Positions 10,498 through 18,559 of a stretch of DNA of 33,102 nt are shown here, piece after piece. The translations under genes and the position numbers were made by a program. The stretch is from Phycisphaera mikurensis (GTDB lineage Bacteria; Planctomycetota; B15-G4; JADJEK01): NCBI GenBank assembly GCA_020723465.1, contig DYIW01000021.1, positions 1-33,102 on the forward strand, given 5' to 3'. A model generated the notes under the pieces. The model saw only the letters and a list, made by a program, of their open reading frames with translations. It made no database searches and was not told where the DNA came from. The first letter of the stretch is position 1; every line of letters starts with the position of its first letter.

Positions 10498-12738
10498 ATG
10501 CGCACCCTGCCGACGATCTCCGGCGCCCTGCTTGCCGCCCTGGCCTGGGCCGCGCCGCCGCTGCTCGCCCAGCCCGCCCCGCCGCCTCCCTACGCCATGC
10601 CCGTGTCCTGCTCGCTCCGCTGCGACACGATCACGAACCTCGTGCCCTACACGCGCTGCGTCGACACGCGCTGGATCCACGTGCGCGGCGCGCCCGCGCT
10701 GCGCGTCTTCTTCAAGGAGATCGACGTCGGCCCGGGCTCCGGCCTGCTCGTCAGCTCGCTCCTGGACGGCAACCAGCACTTCATCACCGAGACCGAGGTC
10801 GTGAAGTGGGGGAGCAGCTCGGCGTTCATGAACGGCGACACGCTGCTCCTGGAGCTGTTCCTGGCGCCCGGCGCGCGCGGCTCGTACGAGGTCGACCACC
10901 TGCTGGTCGGCCTGCCGCACGTCGCCGAGAAGTCGATCTGCGGGCCCACGGACGATCGCGTGCCGTCGACCGACAACCGCTCCCTGCGCATGCTGAACAG
11001 CTCGGGCACGGCGGCCTGCTCCGGCTGGCTGGCGAGCAGCGACGACTGCGCCTTCTCGGCCGGGCACTGCTTCCCCACCTACGCCAGCGTGGCTGAGGTC
11101 AACGTGCCGCTCTCCAACACGGACGGCTCGCTGAAGCACCCGCCCGTGCAGGACCAGTTCCCCATCGACCCGGCCTCGCTCATCATCGACTACAGCGGCC
11201 TGGGGGACGACTGGGCGCTCTGCCGCCTGAACACCAACTCCCTGGGGCAGTCGGCCGCGGCCCTGCACGGCTGGTTCACCCTCGGCTACTTCTACCCGAG
11301 CGCGGGCGAGACCACGCGCATCATTGGCTACGGCAGTGACACGGGCGTGTCCAACCAGACCAACCAGACGCACACCGGACCCTACGCCTACACCAGCGGC
11401 ACCATCCTCAACTACACCGTGGACACCGAGGGGGGCAACTCGGGCTCGGTCGTGATCCACGAGGCTTCGGGCAACGCGGTCGCGGTGCACACCAACGGCG
11501 GCTGCTCGGGATCGGGCGGATCGAACGCCGGCACGTCGGTGAACAACACCGGCCTGAAGAACGCCTGGACGCAGAACTGCGCCTCGGGCCCGCCCGCGCC
11601 GCCGGTGGCCTCCTTCACCAGCGACGTCACCACGGCCGTGGTGACCCAGACCATTCACTTCACGGACACGTCCAGCGGCGTGCCGACATCCTGGGACTGG
11701 GACTTCAACGAGGACGGCGCGACGGACAGCGTCGTCAGGAACCCGACCTACGCCTACAGCCAGGCCGGCTTGTACGACGTGCGCCTGACCGTGACGAACG
11801 CGCTCGGCTCGAGCACGCACACGGCGCCGGACTACGTCACGATCAACCCGATCGCGCCGGTCACGCCGCCCTACACGGAGAACTTCACCAACGGCCTGCC
11901 GGCGGATGGGCACTGGCTGTTCCAGAGCTCCAACTCGTACGGCTCGATCACGGCCGGCAGCTACGGCACGGGCTCGCCCAAGTCGGGCCATCCGGAGCTC
12001 CTGCTCGCGGCGCAGAGCGCCGGCGGCTACGTGACCAACGACGCCATCCTGCTGTTCCAGCTCGATCAGAACGGCGAGGCGCTGGTCCAGTACTCCTTCA
12101 AGGACATCGGCGACGAGGACGATGCCGAGGACGGGCTGTTCCTCTCGAACGGGATCACCGAGGTGAAGCTCCTGTCGCACGTCACCAGCGCGACCAACTG
12201 GATGTTGAAGACGGCCGACCTGGGCGCCGCGGCCGCGGCGGCGGGCTTCAATCCGCTGGCGCCCTTGCGCCTCATCTTCCGCCAGCGCGACAACTACGAC
12301 ATCCCCACCGACGGGCACGCCATCGACGACGTCGTGCTCTCCTCGCCGGTGACGCTCACCGCCGCGCCGGCCGCGCTCTCGGAGGCCGCCGGCGGCACGG
12401 TGACCTTCTCGCTCGATCCCGGGGCGAGCCACGCGGGGGCACTCTACGCCCTGATCGGCACCGGCAACGGCACCGCCCCGGGCTTCGACGCCCTCGGCTA
12501 CCACTTCTCCGTGAACCCGGACTTCTTCTTCATGCTGGCCCTCACGCAGCCCAATCAGCCGCCTTTCTCCGGCTATCAGGGCGCGCTGGACGGCTCGGGC
12601 CACGCGAGCGCCGCGTTCCTGCTGCCGCCGGGCATCCCCGGGCTCGCGGGCCGGAACTTCCACCACCAGTTCGCGGTGGTGACGGGCGGGCAGGTCGACT
12701 ACGTGAGCAACGTGGTGAAGTTCACGATCACGCCGTGA
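10498..12738 (+). CDS. Secreted V8-like serine protease with PKD and planctomycete-type C-terminal domain
   Basis: Exported trypsin-fold protease of 746 residues. The signal peptide ends near LLAQPAPPPP. The triad is readable: His190 in CAFSAGHC, Asp237/238 in LGDDWALCRL and Ser315 in EGGNSGSVV, with paired cysteines around the active-site His as in glutamyl endopeptidases. A PKD domain follows (about 369-449; TSWDWDFNEDG and YSQAGLYDVRLTVTN). A jelly-roll/MAM-like segment follows (about 457-617; ENFTNGLP to HAIDDVVLSSP). A final beta domain (about 619-746) contains LSEAAGGTVTFSLDPGASHAG, LDGSGHASAAF and HHQFAVV; I recognise this last arrangement from exported planctomycete proteins. The probable role is extracellular protein degradation or surface processing. 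Confidence 0.88.
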   Translation: MRTLPTISGALLAALAWAAPPLLAQPAPPPPYAMPVSCSLRCDTITNLVPYTRCVDTRWIHVRGAPALRVFFKEIDVGPGSGLLVSSLLDGNQHFITETEVVKWGSSSAFMNGDTLLLELFLAPGARGSYEVDHLLVGLPHVAEKSICGPTDDRVPSTDNRSLRMLNSSGTAACSGWLASSDDCAFSAGHCFPTYASVAEVNVPLSNTDGSLKHPPVQDQFPIDPASLIIDYSGLGDDWALCRLNTNSLGQSAAALHGWFTLGYFYPSAGETTRIIGYGSDTGVSNQTNQTHTGPYAYTSGTILNYTVDTEGGNSGSVVIHEASGNAVAVHTNGGCSGSGGSNAGTSVNNTGLKNAWTQNCASGPPAPPVASFTSDVTTAVVTQTIHFTDTSSGVPTSWDWDFNEDGATDSVVRNPTYAYSQAGLYDVRLTVTNALGSSTHTAPDYVTINPIAPVTPPYTENFTNGLPADGHWLFQSSNSYGSITAGSYGTGSPKSGHPELLLAAQSAGGYVTNDAILLFQLDQNGEALVQYSFKDIGDEDDAEDGLFLSNGITEVKLLSHVTSATNWMLKTADLGAAAAAAGFNPLAPLRLIFRQRDNYDIPTDGHAIDDVVLSSPVTLTAAPAALSEAAGGTVTFSLDPGASHAGALYALIGTGNGTAPGFDALGYHFSVNPDFFFMLALTQPNQPPFSGYQGALDGSGHASAAFLLPPGIPGLAGRNFHHQFAVVTGGQVDYVSNVVKFTITP

Positions 12739-12756
12739 CCGGCCCGCACGAATCCC

Positions 12757-12774
12757 GGCGCGCCCGGGCGCGCC
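12757..12774. other. 18-bp perfect palindrome after the protease gene
   Basis: GGCGCGCCCGGGCGCGCC is its own reverse complement and lies 18 bases after the protease stop codon. It could fold at the 3' end of the transcript, but no T-tract follows, so an intrinsic terminator is not established. Confidence 0.4.
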
Positions 12775-12821
12775 ATCGCTAGTCTGTTCCAGGACCACCG
12801 CGCGGACCCTGGACGACGACC

Positions 12822-14213
12822 ATGTCTCACGCCGCCTTTCTCAAGACGGTGCCGGCGTTTCGCTCGCTCAGCGACAGCGCCTGCGCGTATCTCTCCTCGC
12901 AGTGCGAGGAGGCGCGCTTCGCCGCCGGCGAGCAGATCATCTGCCGCGGCGACCCGGGCGACGCCATGTTCATCGTCGCCGCGGGCGCAGTCCGGGTGCC
13001 GGTGCAGAACCCGGACGGCCGCGAGATGCTCACCGTGCGCCTCGGGCCGTGCGACTTCTTCGGCGAGATGGCGCTCTTGACCGGCGAGCCGCGTAACGCC
13101 GACGTCTTCGCCGAGAGCGAGGTGCGCTGCCTGCGCATCCGGCGCGAGCCCCTGCAGCTCCTCCTGAAGGAGCACACCGCGGTCGCCGCCTTCCTCACCA
13201 ACATCCTCGGCCAGCGCCTGCTCGAGGGAGAGAACATCCGCAGCGTCGGGCGCTACCGCATCGCCGGCGAGCTGGGCGCGGGTGGGCAGGCCTTCGTCTT
13301 CGAGGGGCGCCACGAGACGCTCGGCCACACCGTGGCCATCAAGATGCTCTCCCACGAGCTGATCTACGAGCGGGGCTTCGTCGAGCGCTTCAAGGCGGAG
13401 TCGCGCATCATGGCGAACCTGCGCCACGAGAACATCGTGCGCGTTTTCGACTACGAGGAGGCGTACGCCACCTTCTTCATCGTCATGGAGAAGGTGGCCG
13501 GCACCGACCTGAAGCGCCTGCTGCAGAGCCGCGGCGTGCCGAGCCCGGCGGCGGCGCGCTCGATCATCAGCCAGATCGCCAAGGCGCTGGACCACGCCCA
13601 CGAGCGCGGCATCGTGCACCGTGACGTCAAGCCGGGCAACGTGCTCATCGAGGAGGGCGGCCGCGTCAAGCTCATGGACTTCGGCATCGCCTCGTCGCAC
13701 GCCGAGGGCGCGCGCGCCGAGCAGGTGATCCTGGGCACGCCGATCTACATGTCCCCGGAGCAGGCCATGGGGCTCCCCACCGACGGCCGCTCCGACATCT
13801 TCTCGCTCGGCGTGCTGGCCTTCGAGCTGCTCACCGGCCAGCGGCCCTACGGCACTGAGGAGGCGCTGGCAGTGCTGCGCGATCCGGGGCTGCCGACCGT
13901 GCCGCCGCCGCGCGCCCTCGACCCGCGCCTTCCCCGCGACCTGGACGAGCTGGTGCTGCGCGCCACCGAGCGCGACCCGGCCAACCGCTTCCAGCGCGCG
14001 CGCGAGATCGTGGCCTTCCTCGAGCCGCGCCGCGCCGCGCCCGGAGAGGCGGCACGCGCGCGCAGCTTCACTTTCACCCTGACCTGCGACGCGGCCGATC
14101 CGCGGCGCGTCGACGCCTTCCTGCGCAAGGTGCAGAAGGAGGCGCAGAAGATCCCGGGCGCGCGCCTGACCATCTCCGGGGGCGCGGAGAATGGCGAGGC
14201 GCGCGCGCGGTAG
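12822..14213 (+). CDS. Cyclic-nucleotide-binding domain fused to Ser/Thr protein kinase
   Basis: A 463-residue cytoplasmic protein joining a CAP-family cyclic-nucleotide-binding domain (about 5-130) to a Hanks-type kinase (about 143-400). The phosphate-binding cassette reads FFGEMALLTGEPRNADV (79-95) with the sugar-binding Glu82 and phosphate-binding Arg91 in place, so ligand binding is plausible. The kinase has GAGGQAFVF (glycine loop), Lys174 in VAIKML, Glu193, HRDVKPGN (266-273), DFG (287-289) and SPE in place of APE (311-313). No transmembrane helix is seen. A short C-terminal tail (about 414-455) forms a separate helix-rich segment. The order resembles PKG rather than the usual PASTA-type bacterial kinases. 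It is followed 41 bases later by the M48 protease gene, which may be co-transcribed. Confidence 0.9.
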   Translation: MSHAAFLKTVPAFRSLSDSACAYLSSQCEEARFAAGEQIICRGDPGDAMFIVAAGAVRVPVQNPDGREMLTVRLGPCDFFGEMALLTGEPRNADVFAESEVRCLRIRREPLQLLLKEHTAVAAFLTNILGQRLLEGENIRSVGRYRIAGELGAGGQAFVFEGRHETLGHTVAIKMLSHELIYERGFVERFKAESRIMANLRHENIVRVFDYEEAYATFFIVMEKVAGTDLKRLLQSRGVPSPAAARSIISQIAKALDHAHERGIVHRDVKPGNVLIEEGGRVKLMDFGIASSHAEGARAEQVILGTPIYMSPEQAMGLPTDGRSDIFSLGVLAFELLTGQRPYGTEEALAVLRDPGLPTVPPPRALDPRLPRDLDELVLRATERDPANRFQRAREIVAFLEPRRAAPGEAARARSFTFTLTCDAADPRRVDAFLRKVQKEAQKIPGARLTISGGAENGEARAR

Positions 14214-14254
14214 AGGGACGGCGCAGGACGGACGGAACCGCACGGGAGCGAGCC

Positions 14255-16180
14255 GTGGACTTCTTTGGACATCAGGAGCGCGCGCGCCGGAGGTCGGGAC
14301 GCCTGGTCGTTCTGTTCCTGCTCGCGGTGCTGTGCATCATCCTCGCCATCCACTTCCTGGTGGTGGCGCTCTTCGCCGGTGCCGCGCACACGGAGTACGG
14401 CGCCGCCGCGCCCTTCTCGTGGTGGCAGCTCGACGTCTTCGCGGGCGTGGCCTTCGTCACGTCCCTGGTGGTCGCGGGCGCGGCGCTGTTCAAGGTCGCG
14501 GCCCTGCGCGGCGGCGGCCGGCGCATCGCCGAGCAGCTCGGCGGCCGCGAGGTGCAGCCTGCCACGACCGACATCAGGGAGAAGCAGCTCCTGAACGTGG
14601 TCGAGGAAGTGGCCATCGCCTCGGGGGTAGCCGTGCCGCCGGTGTACGTGCTGGACGGCGAGGGCTCGATCAACGCCTTCGCCGCCGGCTATGGGCCGAC
14701 GGACGCGGTGGTGGCGGTGACGCGCGGCACGCTCGAACAGCTCAACCGCGACGAGCTGCAGGGCGTGGTGGCGCACGAGTTCAGCCACATCCTGAACGGC
14801 GACATGCGCCTCAACATCCGCTTGATCGGCGTGCTCTTCGGCATCACCTGCATCAGCACCACCGGCTACGTGCTGCTGCGCACCTTCGGCCGCTCGCGTT
14901 CCAGCAAGGGCGGCGCCGGCGGCGTCGCCCTGTTCGGCCTGGGACTGCTGGTGATCGGCTGGATCGGCAGCTTCTTCGCCAGCCTGATCCGCGCCGCGGT
15001 CTCGCGCCAGCGCGAGTTTCTGGCCGACGCCTCGGCGGTGCAGTTCACGCGCCTGCCGGACGGCATCGGCAACGCCCTGCGCAAGATCGCCGGCTTCCCC
15101 ACGCACTCCTTGCTGCGGAGCGCGCACGCCGCGGACTGCAGCCACATGTTCTTCGGCAGCGCGCTCAACCGCTCCTTCATGAGCCTGTTCGCCACGCACC
15201 CACCGCTCGAGGAGCGCATCCGCGCCATCGACCCGAGCTTCGATCCGCGCCGCGAGCGGCGCGCGGTGGAGGAGCAGGCCGAGATGAAGCCCAGTGCGCG
15301 CGCCGCGGCCTTCGCCAGCCTGCGCGGCGGCGCGGCGCTCGCCGTCACGCCCGAGGCCGTGGCCGGCAGCGTCGGCCAGCCCGGCGCGGCGCACCTTTCC
15401 TACGCCGCGGAGCTGCTCGCCGGCCTCGACCCGGCGCTCGCCGAACTGGTGCACGACCAGGTGGGGGCGCGCGGCACGGCCTATGCCCTGCTGCTCGACG
15501 AGCGCCCGGAGCTGTGCGCGCGCCAGCTCGCGCTCATCGAGCAGGAGGATGCGCCCGCCGCGGCGGCGGCGCGCCGCGCGGCCGCCGCGCTCGCTTCCCT
15601 CGATCGCGCCGACCGCCTGCCGCTCCTCGACCTGGCGCTGCCGGCCTTGAAGCGCGGCGGGGCGGAGGCATACCGCACGCTGCGGCGCGTGGTCGCGGCG
15701 CTGATCGGCGCCGACCAGCAGGTGACGCTCTTCGAGTACGCGCTCGAGCGCGTGCTCTCGCGGCACCTGCGCGCCGCCTTCGAGGTGCTGCCGCCGCGGC
15801 GCGTCAAGCACCGCGACTTGCGCACGCTCTCCGCCGAGTGCCGCACGGTCCTCTCCGCCCTGGCGCACGCGGGCGCGGCCGAGACGGCAGTCATCGAGAA
15901 CGCCTACGAGCGCGGCTCCGCGCGCATCGAGTGGGCCGGCACGAGGGGAGCTCCGGCGCTCCTGCCGGCCGCCGAGTGCGTGCCGGCCAGGCTCTCGCCC
16001 GCGCTCGACGAGATCGACCGCGCCGCGCCCCAGGCCAAGGGCCGCTTCGTGGCCGCGTGCGCCGCCACCGTGTCCGTGGACGGCAAGGTGACGGCGCGCG
16101 AGGCGGAGCTGCTGCGCGCCATCGTGGAGAGCATCGACTGTCCCATGCCGCCGCTGCTCGAGGAGAGAGTCGGCGCGTGA
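14255..16180 (+). CDS. M48 (HtpX-like) membrane zinc protease with C-terminal TerB-like domain
   Basis: Membrane metalloprotease of 641 residues. Two N-terminal helices (about 17-42 and 60-85) precede the catalytic domain; a further hydrophobic pair (about 189-245) interrupts it as in HtpX. The zinc site is HEFSH (174-178), with the third ligand probably Glu254 in RQREFLADAS, a typical M48 second motif. The THPPLEERI block marks the end of the HtpX-like part (about residue 320). About 320 further residues are mostly helical. The end (AACAATVSVDGKVTAREAEL) matches the start of a TerB/tellurite-resistance-like helical domain. The GTG start at 14255 follows GGGAGCG. HtpX proteins degrade damaged membrane proteins; the extension suggests extra regulation or metal sensing, which is inference. 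Confidence 0.9.
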   Translation: MDFFGHQERARRRSGRLVVLFLLAVLCIILAIHFLVVALFAGAAHTEYGAAAPFSWWQLDVFAGVAFVTSLVVAGAALFKVAALRGGGRRIAEQLGGREVQPATTDIREKQLLNVVEEVAIASGVAVPPVYVLDGEGSINAFAAGYGPTDAVVAVTRGTLEQLNRDELQGVVAHEFSHILNGDMRLNIRLIGVLFGITCISTTGYVLLRTFGRSRSSKGGAGGVALFGLGLLVIGWIGSFFASLIRAAVSRQREFLADASAVQFTRLPDGIGNALRKIAGFPTHSLLRSAHAADCSHMFFGSALNRSFMSLFATHPPLEERIRAIDPSFDPRRERRAVEEQAEMKPSARAAAFASLRGGAALAVTPEAVAGSVGQPGAAHLSYAAELLAGLDPALAELVHDQVGARGTAYALLLDERPELCARQLALIEQEDAPAAAAARRAAAALASLDRADRLPLLDLALPALKRGGAEAYRTLRRVVAALIGADQQVTLFEYALERVLSRHLRAAFEVLPPRRVKHRDLRTLSAECRTVLSALAHAGAAETAVIENAYERGSARIEWAGTRGAPALLPAAECVPARLSPALDEIDRAAPQAKGRFVAACAATVSVDGKVTAREAELLRAIVESIDCPMPPLLEERVGA

Positions 16181-16208
16181 CGGCCGCTCGCGGCCGCGGA
16201 GGTGCGAG

Positions 16209-16910
16209 ATGGAGATCAGGGGCGCGAAGGCGCTGGTGACCGGAGGCAGCGAAGGAATCGGTCGGGCGATCGCCGAGGCGCTCGTCGCCGCGGGCGCGGA
16301 GGTCGCGATCATGGCGCGCCGGCGCGACGTGCTGGAGCAGGCGGCCGCGGCCATCGGTGCCTTTCCTCTGCCAGGCGACGTGAGCGTGGAGGCGGACGCG
16401 ATCGCCTGCGTGCGGGCCTTCGTGGCGCGCTGCGGCCGCATCGACCTCCTGGTGAACAACGCCGGCGTGGGCGATCACGCCCCACTGGTGGACGTCGAGC
16501 GGGCGCGTTTCGACGCCCTCCTCGCCGTCAACGTGACCGGGGCGATGCTCATGGCGCGCGAGGCGGCGCGGCACTTCATCCGCCAGCGTTCCGGCCACCT
16601 GGTGAACATCTCGTCCACCTCGGGGCTCAAGGGCGACGCCGGTGCCAGCGCCTACGCGGCCTCGAAGTTCGCGCTGCGCGGCATGACCGAGTGCTGGCGC
16701 GCCGAGCTCAGGCGCCACGACGTGCGCGTCATGCTCGTCAACCCGAGCGAGGTGCTGACCGGCTTCTCCGCCAAGGCCGGCGGGCGGCAACAGGCGTCGG
16801 CGAAGAAGCTCCGCCCCAAGGAGATCGCGGATGCCGTGCTGGGCGCCCTGCGCCTCGACGACCGGGGCTTCATTCCCGAGCTCTCCGTGTTCGCGACCAA
16901 TCCGTTCTGA
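16209..16910 (+). CDS. Short-chain dehydrogenase/reductase (SDR), classical type
   Basis: NAD(P)-dependent oxidoreductase of 233 residues, typical size. The cofactor motif TGGSEGIG is at 11-18 and the structural NNAG at 83-86. The catalytic triad is Ser136 in NISSTSG, Tyr149 and Lys153 in AYAASK. The Arg-rich stretch MARRRD after beta-2 would suit NADP(H). The C-terminal part is short and ends FATNPF, as in the 3-ketoacyl-ACP-reductase-like SDRs of unassigned substrate. The ribosome binding site GCGGAGGTG precedes ATG 16209. It sits 28 bases after the M48 gene and 9 bases before the DnaJ-like gene, so the three are probably co-transcribed. Confidence 0.9.
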   Translation: MEIRGAKALVTGGSEGIGRAIAEALVAAGAEVAIMARRRDVLEQAAAAIGAFPLPGDVSVEADAIACVRAFVARCGRIDLLVNNAGVGDHAPLVDVERARFDALLAVNVTGAMLMAREAARHFIRQRSGHLVNISSTSGLKGDAGASAYAASKFALRGMTECWRAELRRHDVRVMLVNPSEVLTGFSAKAGGRQQASAKKLRPKEIADAVLGALRLDDRGFIPELSVFATNPF

Positions 16911-16919
16911 GGTCCGGCG

Positions 16920-17951
16920 GTGGTGAAGTACCAGGACTACTACGAGATCCTCGGCGTGCCGCGCGACGCGGGCGCGGGTGCGATCAAGAAGGCCTACCGC
17001 AAGCTGGCCCTGAAGTGGCACCCCGACCGGCACAAGGGAGGGGAGAAGGCGGAGGCGGAGCGCCGCTTCAAGCAGATCAGCGAGGCGCACGAGGTGCTCT
17101 CCGACGCGGAGAAGCGCGCCAAGTACGACCGCCTGGGCGAGAACTGGCAGCACGGCCAGGAGTTCCACCCGCCGCCAGGCGGCCGCACCATGACGCCGGA
17201 GGAGTTCGCCAACCTGTTCGGCGACGCGGGCGGCTTCTCCGACTTCTTCACCTCGTTCTTCGGCGACCAGTTCCGCGGCTTCGCCGGCCGCGGCGCGCGC
17301 CACGCGCGCTTCCGCCACCGCGGCGCGGACGTGCGCGCGGAACTGAACCTGCCGCTCGGGGAGGCGCTGCGCGGCGGCCGCCGGCGCTGCGAGATCCCGG
17401 CCACGATGGCCTGCCAGCGCTGCGGCGGCGTCGGCTTCCTCGAACGCCACGTCTGCCCGGCGTGCGGCGGCGTGGGCCAGACGCGCAGCGTGCGCGCCGT
17501 GGACGTGACCATTCCACGGCCGGTGCGCGACGGCATGGCGCTGCGCCTGAAGGGCCTGGGCGAGCCGGGCGGCGAAGGGGGCGAGACGGGCGACCTCTAC
17601 CTCACCATCCGGCTGGAGTCGGACGAGGTGTACCGGCGCCGCGGCGCGGACGTGGAGGCGGACGTGCCGCTCGCGCCCTGGGAGCTGCTCGACGGCTGCA
17701 AGGTCGACGTGCGCACGCTCGACGGCGTGCTCGTCGTCACCGTGCCGTCCGGGTCGCGCGAGGGAGGCAGGCTGCGGCTGCGCGGCAAGGGGTTCGATGA
17801 CGGCCGCGGCGGCCGCGGCGACTTCCTGGTGGTTCTGCGCTGCGCCCTGCCCGAGCCGCTCAGCCCGCGGCAGGAGGAGCTGATCCGCGAACTGGGCGGC
17901 AGCGGCCCGGGCCGCGTCGCGGGCGGCGCCCGTGAAGGAGGGACGCCATGA
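16920..17951 (+). CDS. DnaJ/CbpA-type Hsp40 co-chaperone with a single-site zinc region
   Basis: J-domain co-chaperone of 343 residues acting with DnaK. The J-domain is at the N-terminus ([13 protein letters not shown], then HPDRH with the HPD triad, then YDRLG). A Gly/Phe-rich region follows ([17 protein letters not shown]). Between this and the C-terminal substrate-binding domains lie only two CxxCGGxG repeats (CQRCGGVG and CPACGGVG), half of the four found in DnaJ, enough for one zinc. CbpA has none, so the protein is intermediate. The C-terminal beta-domains ([42 protein letters not shown]) are complete. The start is GTG 16920 or the adjacent GTG 16923. Its stop overlaps the CbpM-like start by four bases. 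Confidence 0.92.
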   Translation: MVKYQDYYEILGVPRDAGAGAIKKAYRKLALKWHPDRHKGGEKAEAERRFKQISEAHEVLSDAEKRAKYDRLGENWQHGQEFHPPPGGRTMTPEEFANLFGDAGGFSDFFTSFFGDQFRGFAGRGARHARFRHRGADVRAELNLPLGEALRGGRRRCEIPATMACQRCGGVGFLERHVCPACGGVGQTRSVRAVDVTIPRPVRDGMALRLKGLGEPGGEGGETGDLYLTIRLESDEVYRRRGADVEADVPLAPWELLDGCKVDVRTLDGVLVVTVPSGSREGGRLRLRGKGFDDGRGGRGDFLVVLRCALPEPLSPRQEELIRELGGSGPGRVAGGAREGGTP

Positions 17952-18202
17952 CACGCGGGCCCTTCATCATCCGCGGCGAGCGCTATTTGTCGCTCGAGGC
18001 CGTGGCCGAATGCTATCAGGTCGAGGCGGCCTGGGTGCGGCAGGTGTACGAGCACGGCCTGCTCGGGCGCGGCGAGGACGTGGGCGGCACGATTGCCGTG
18101 GCCGCGGCCATGCTCGAGCGCGTGGCGGTGATCCGGCGTCTCACGCTCCTGGGCGCCGCGGACCTCGCGTTCATCGAGGTGCTGCTCGACGAGATGGGGT
18201 GA
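17948..18202 (+). CDS. CbpM-like chaperone modulator (MerR-type helix-turn-helix)
   Basis: A small protein of 84 residues with an N-terminal beta hairpin ([18 protein letters not shown]) and a MerR-like helix-turn-helix ([18 protein letters not shown]), then a helix with the VIRRL and LLGAADL pattern. This is the CbpM layout; in E. coli CbpM binds the CbpA J-domain and inhibits it. The ATG at 17948 overlaps the stop of the co-chaperone (ATGA), so the two are made in coupled amounts, which supports a modulator role. Without the neighbour it could be taken for a MerR-family DNA-binding protein. Confidence 0.85.
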   Translation: MTRGPFIIRGERYLSLEAVAECYQVEAAWVRQVYEHGLLGRGEDVGGTIAVAAAMLERVAVIRRLTLLGAADLAFIEVLLDEMG

Positions 18203-18559
18203 GCACGCGGTAGTGCCGGTACCAGAAATCACGGCAATCCGCAAGACTTTCGAACGTTTTTTTGCCGCTTCTGCGGCCATTGGGAGAGCCCCGCGCAGCC
18301 ACATCCGCGGCGCGGGATGGGCTGGCGGAACACACAGGTGGAAAGCTACTTACGACATCTTCGCGCATGTGGTCGCCACCTTCTGAGCCCCGACGAGATG
18401 GCCCGCCGCCGGAGGTCCCGCACCGCGCCTTGAGAAGAAAGTCCTGGCGCGCCCGCGATCTCGGGCCATTCTTCGCTCGGCCGGCGCCCGGCGGCCAGGC
18501 GGTTCTCAAGGCGGTTCTCAGGTCACGCGGCTCCATCCCGGAGCGAATCGGGGGCACCC
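18203..18559. other. 357-base intergenic region with T-tract and tandem 12-mer
   Basis: This is the least GC-rich and longest clear gap in the central window. It contains a run of seven T at 18257-18263 but no strong stem directly before it, then a small hairpin GCCGC-TTCT-GCGGC (18264-18277). Two exact tandem copies of AGGCGGTTCTCA lie at 18497-18508 and 18509-18520. A minus-strand open frame across it has locally plausible residues but matches no family I know, and no start signal is seen. It probably carries the promoter of the next gene. Confidence 0.5.
18497..18520. repeat. Two tandem copies of a 12-bp direct repeat
   Basis: AGGCGGTTCTCA is repeated exactly and without spacer, ending 39 bases before the start codon of the CARDB-type secreted protein. 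It could be an operator with two adjacent sites or a slippage product. Confidence 0.6.

Noticed and set aside
18257-18277. Intrinsic terminator after the CbpM-like gene
   Set aside because: The T-run precedes the small hairpin on the plus strand, and on the minus strand the hairpin is followed by A. Neither orientation makes a proper terminator.
18171-18557. Minus-strand gene in the 357-base gap
   Set aside because: Part of the frame looks protein-like (FESLADCRDFWYRHYRV), but there is no start signal, no family and the rest is low-complexity. The evidence is too weak to call.
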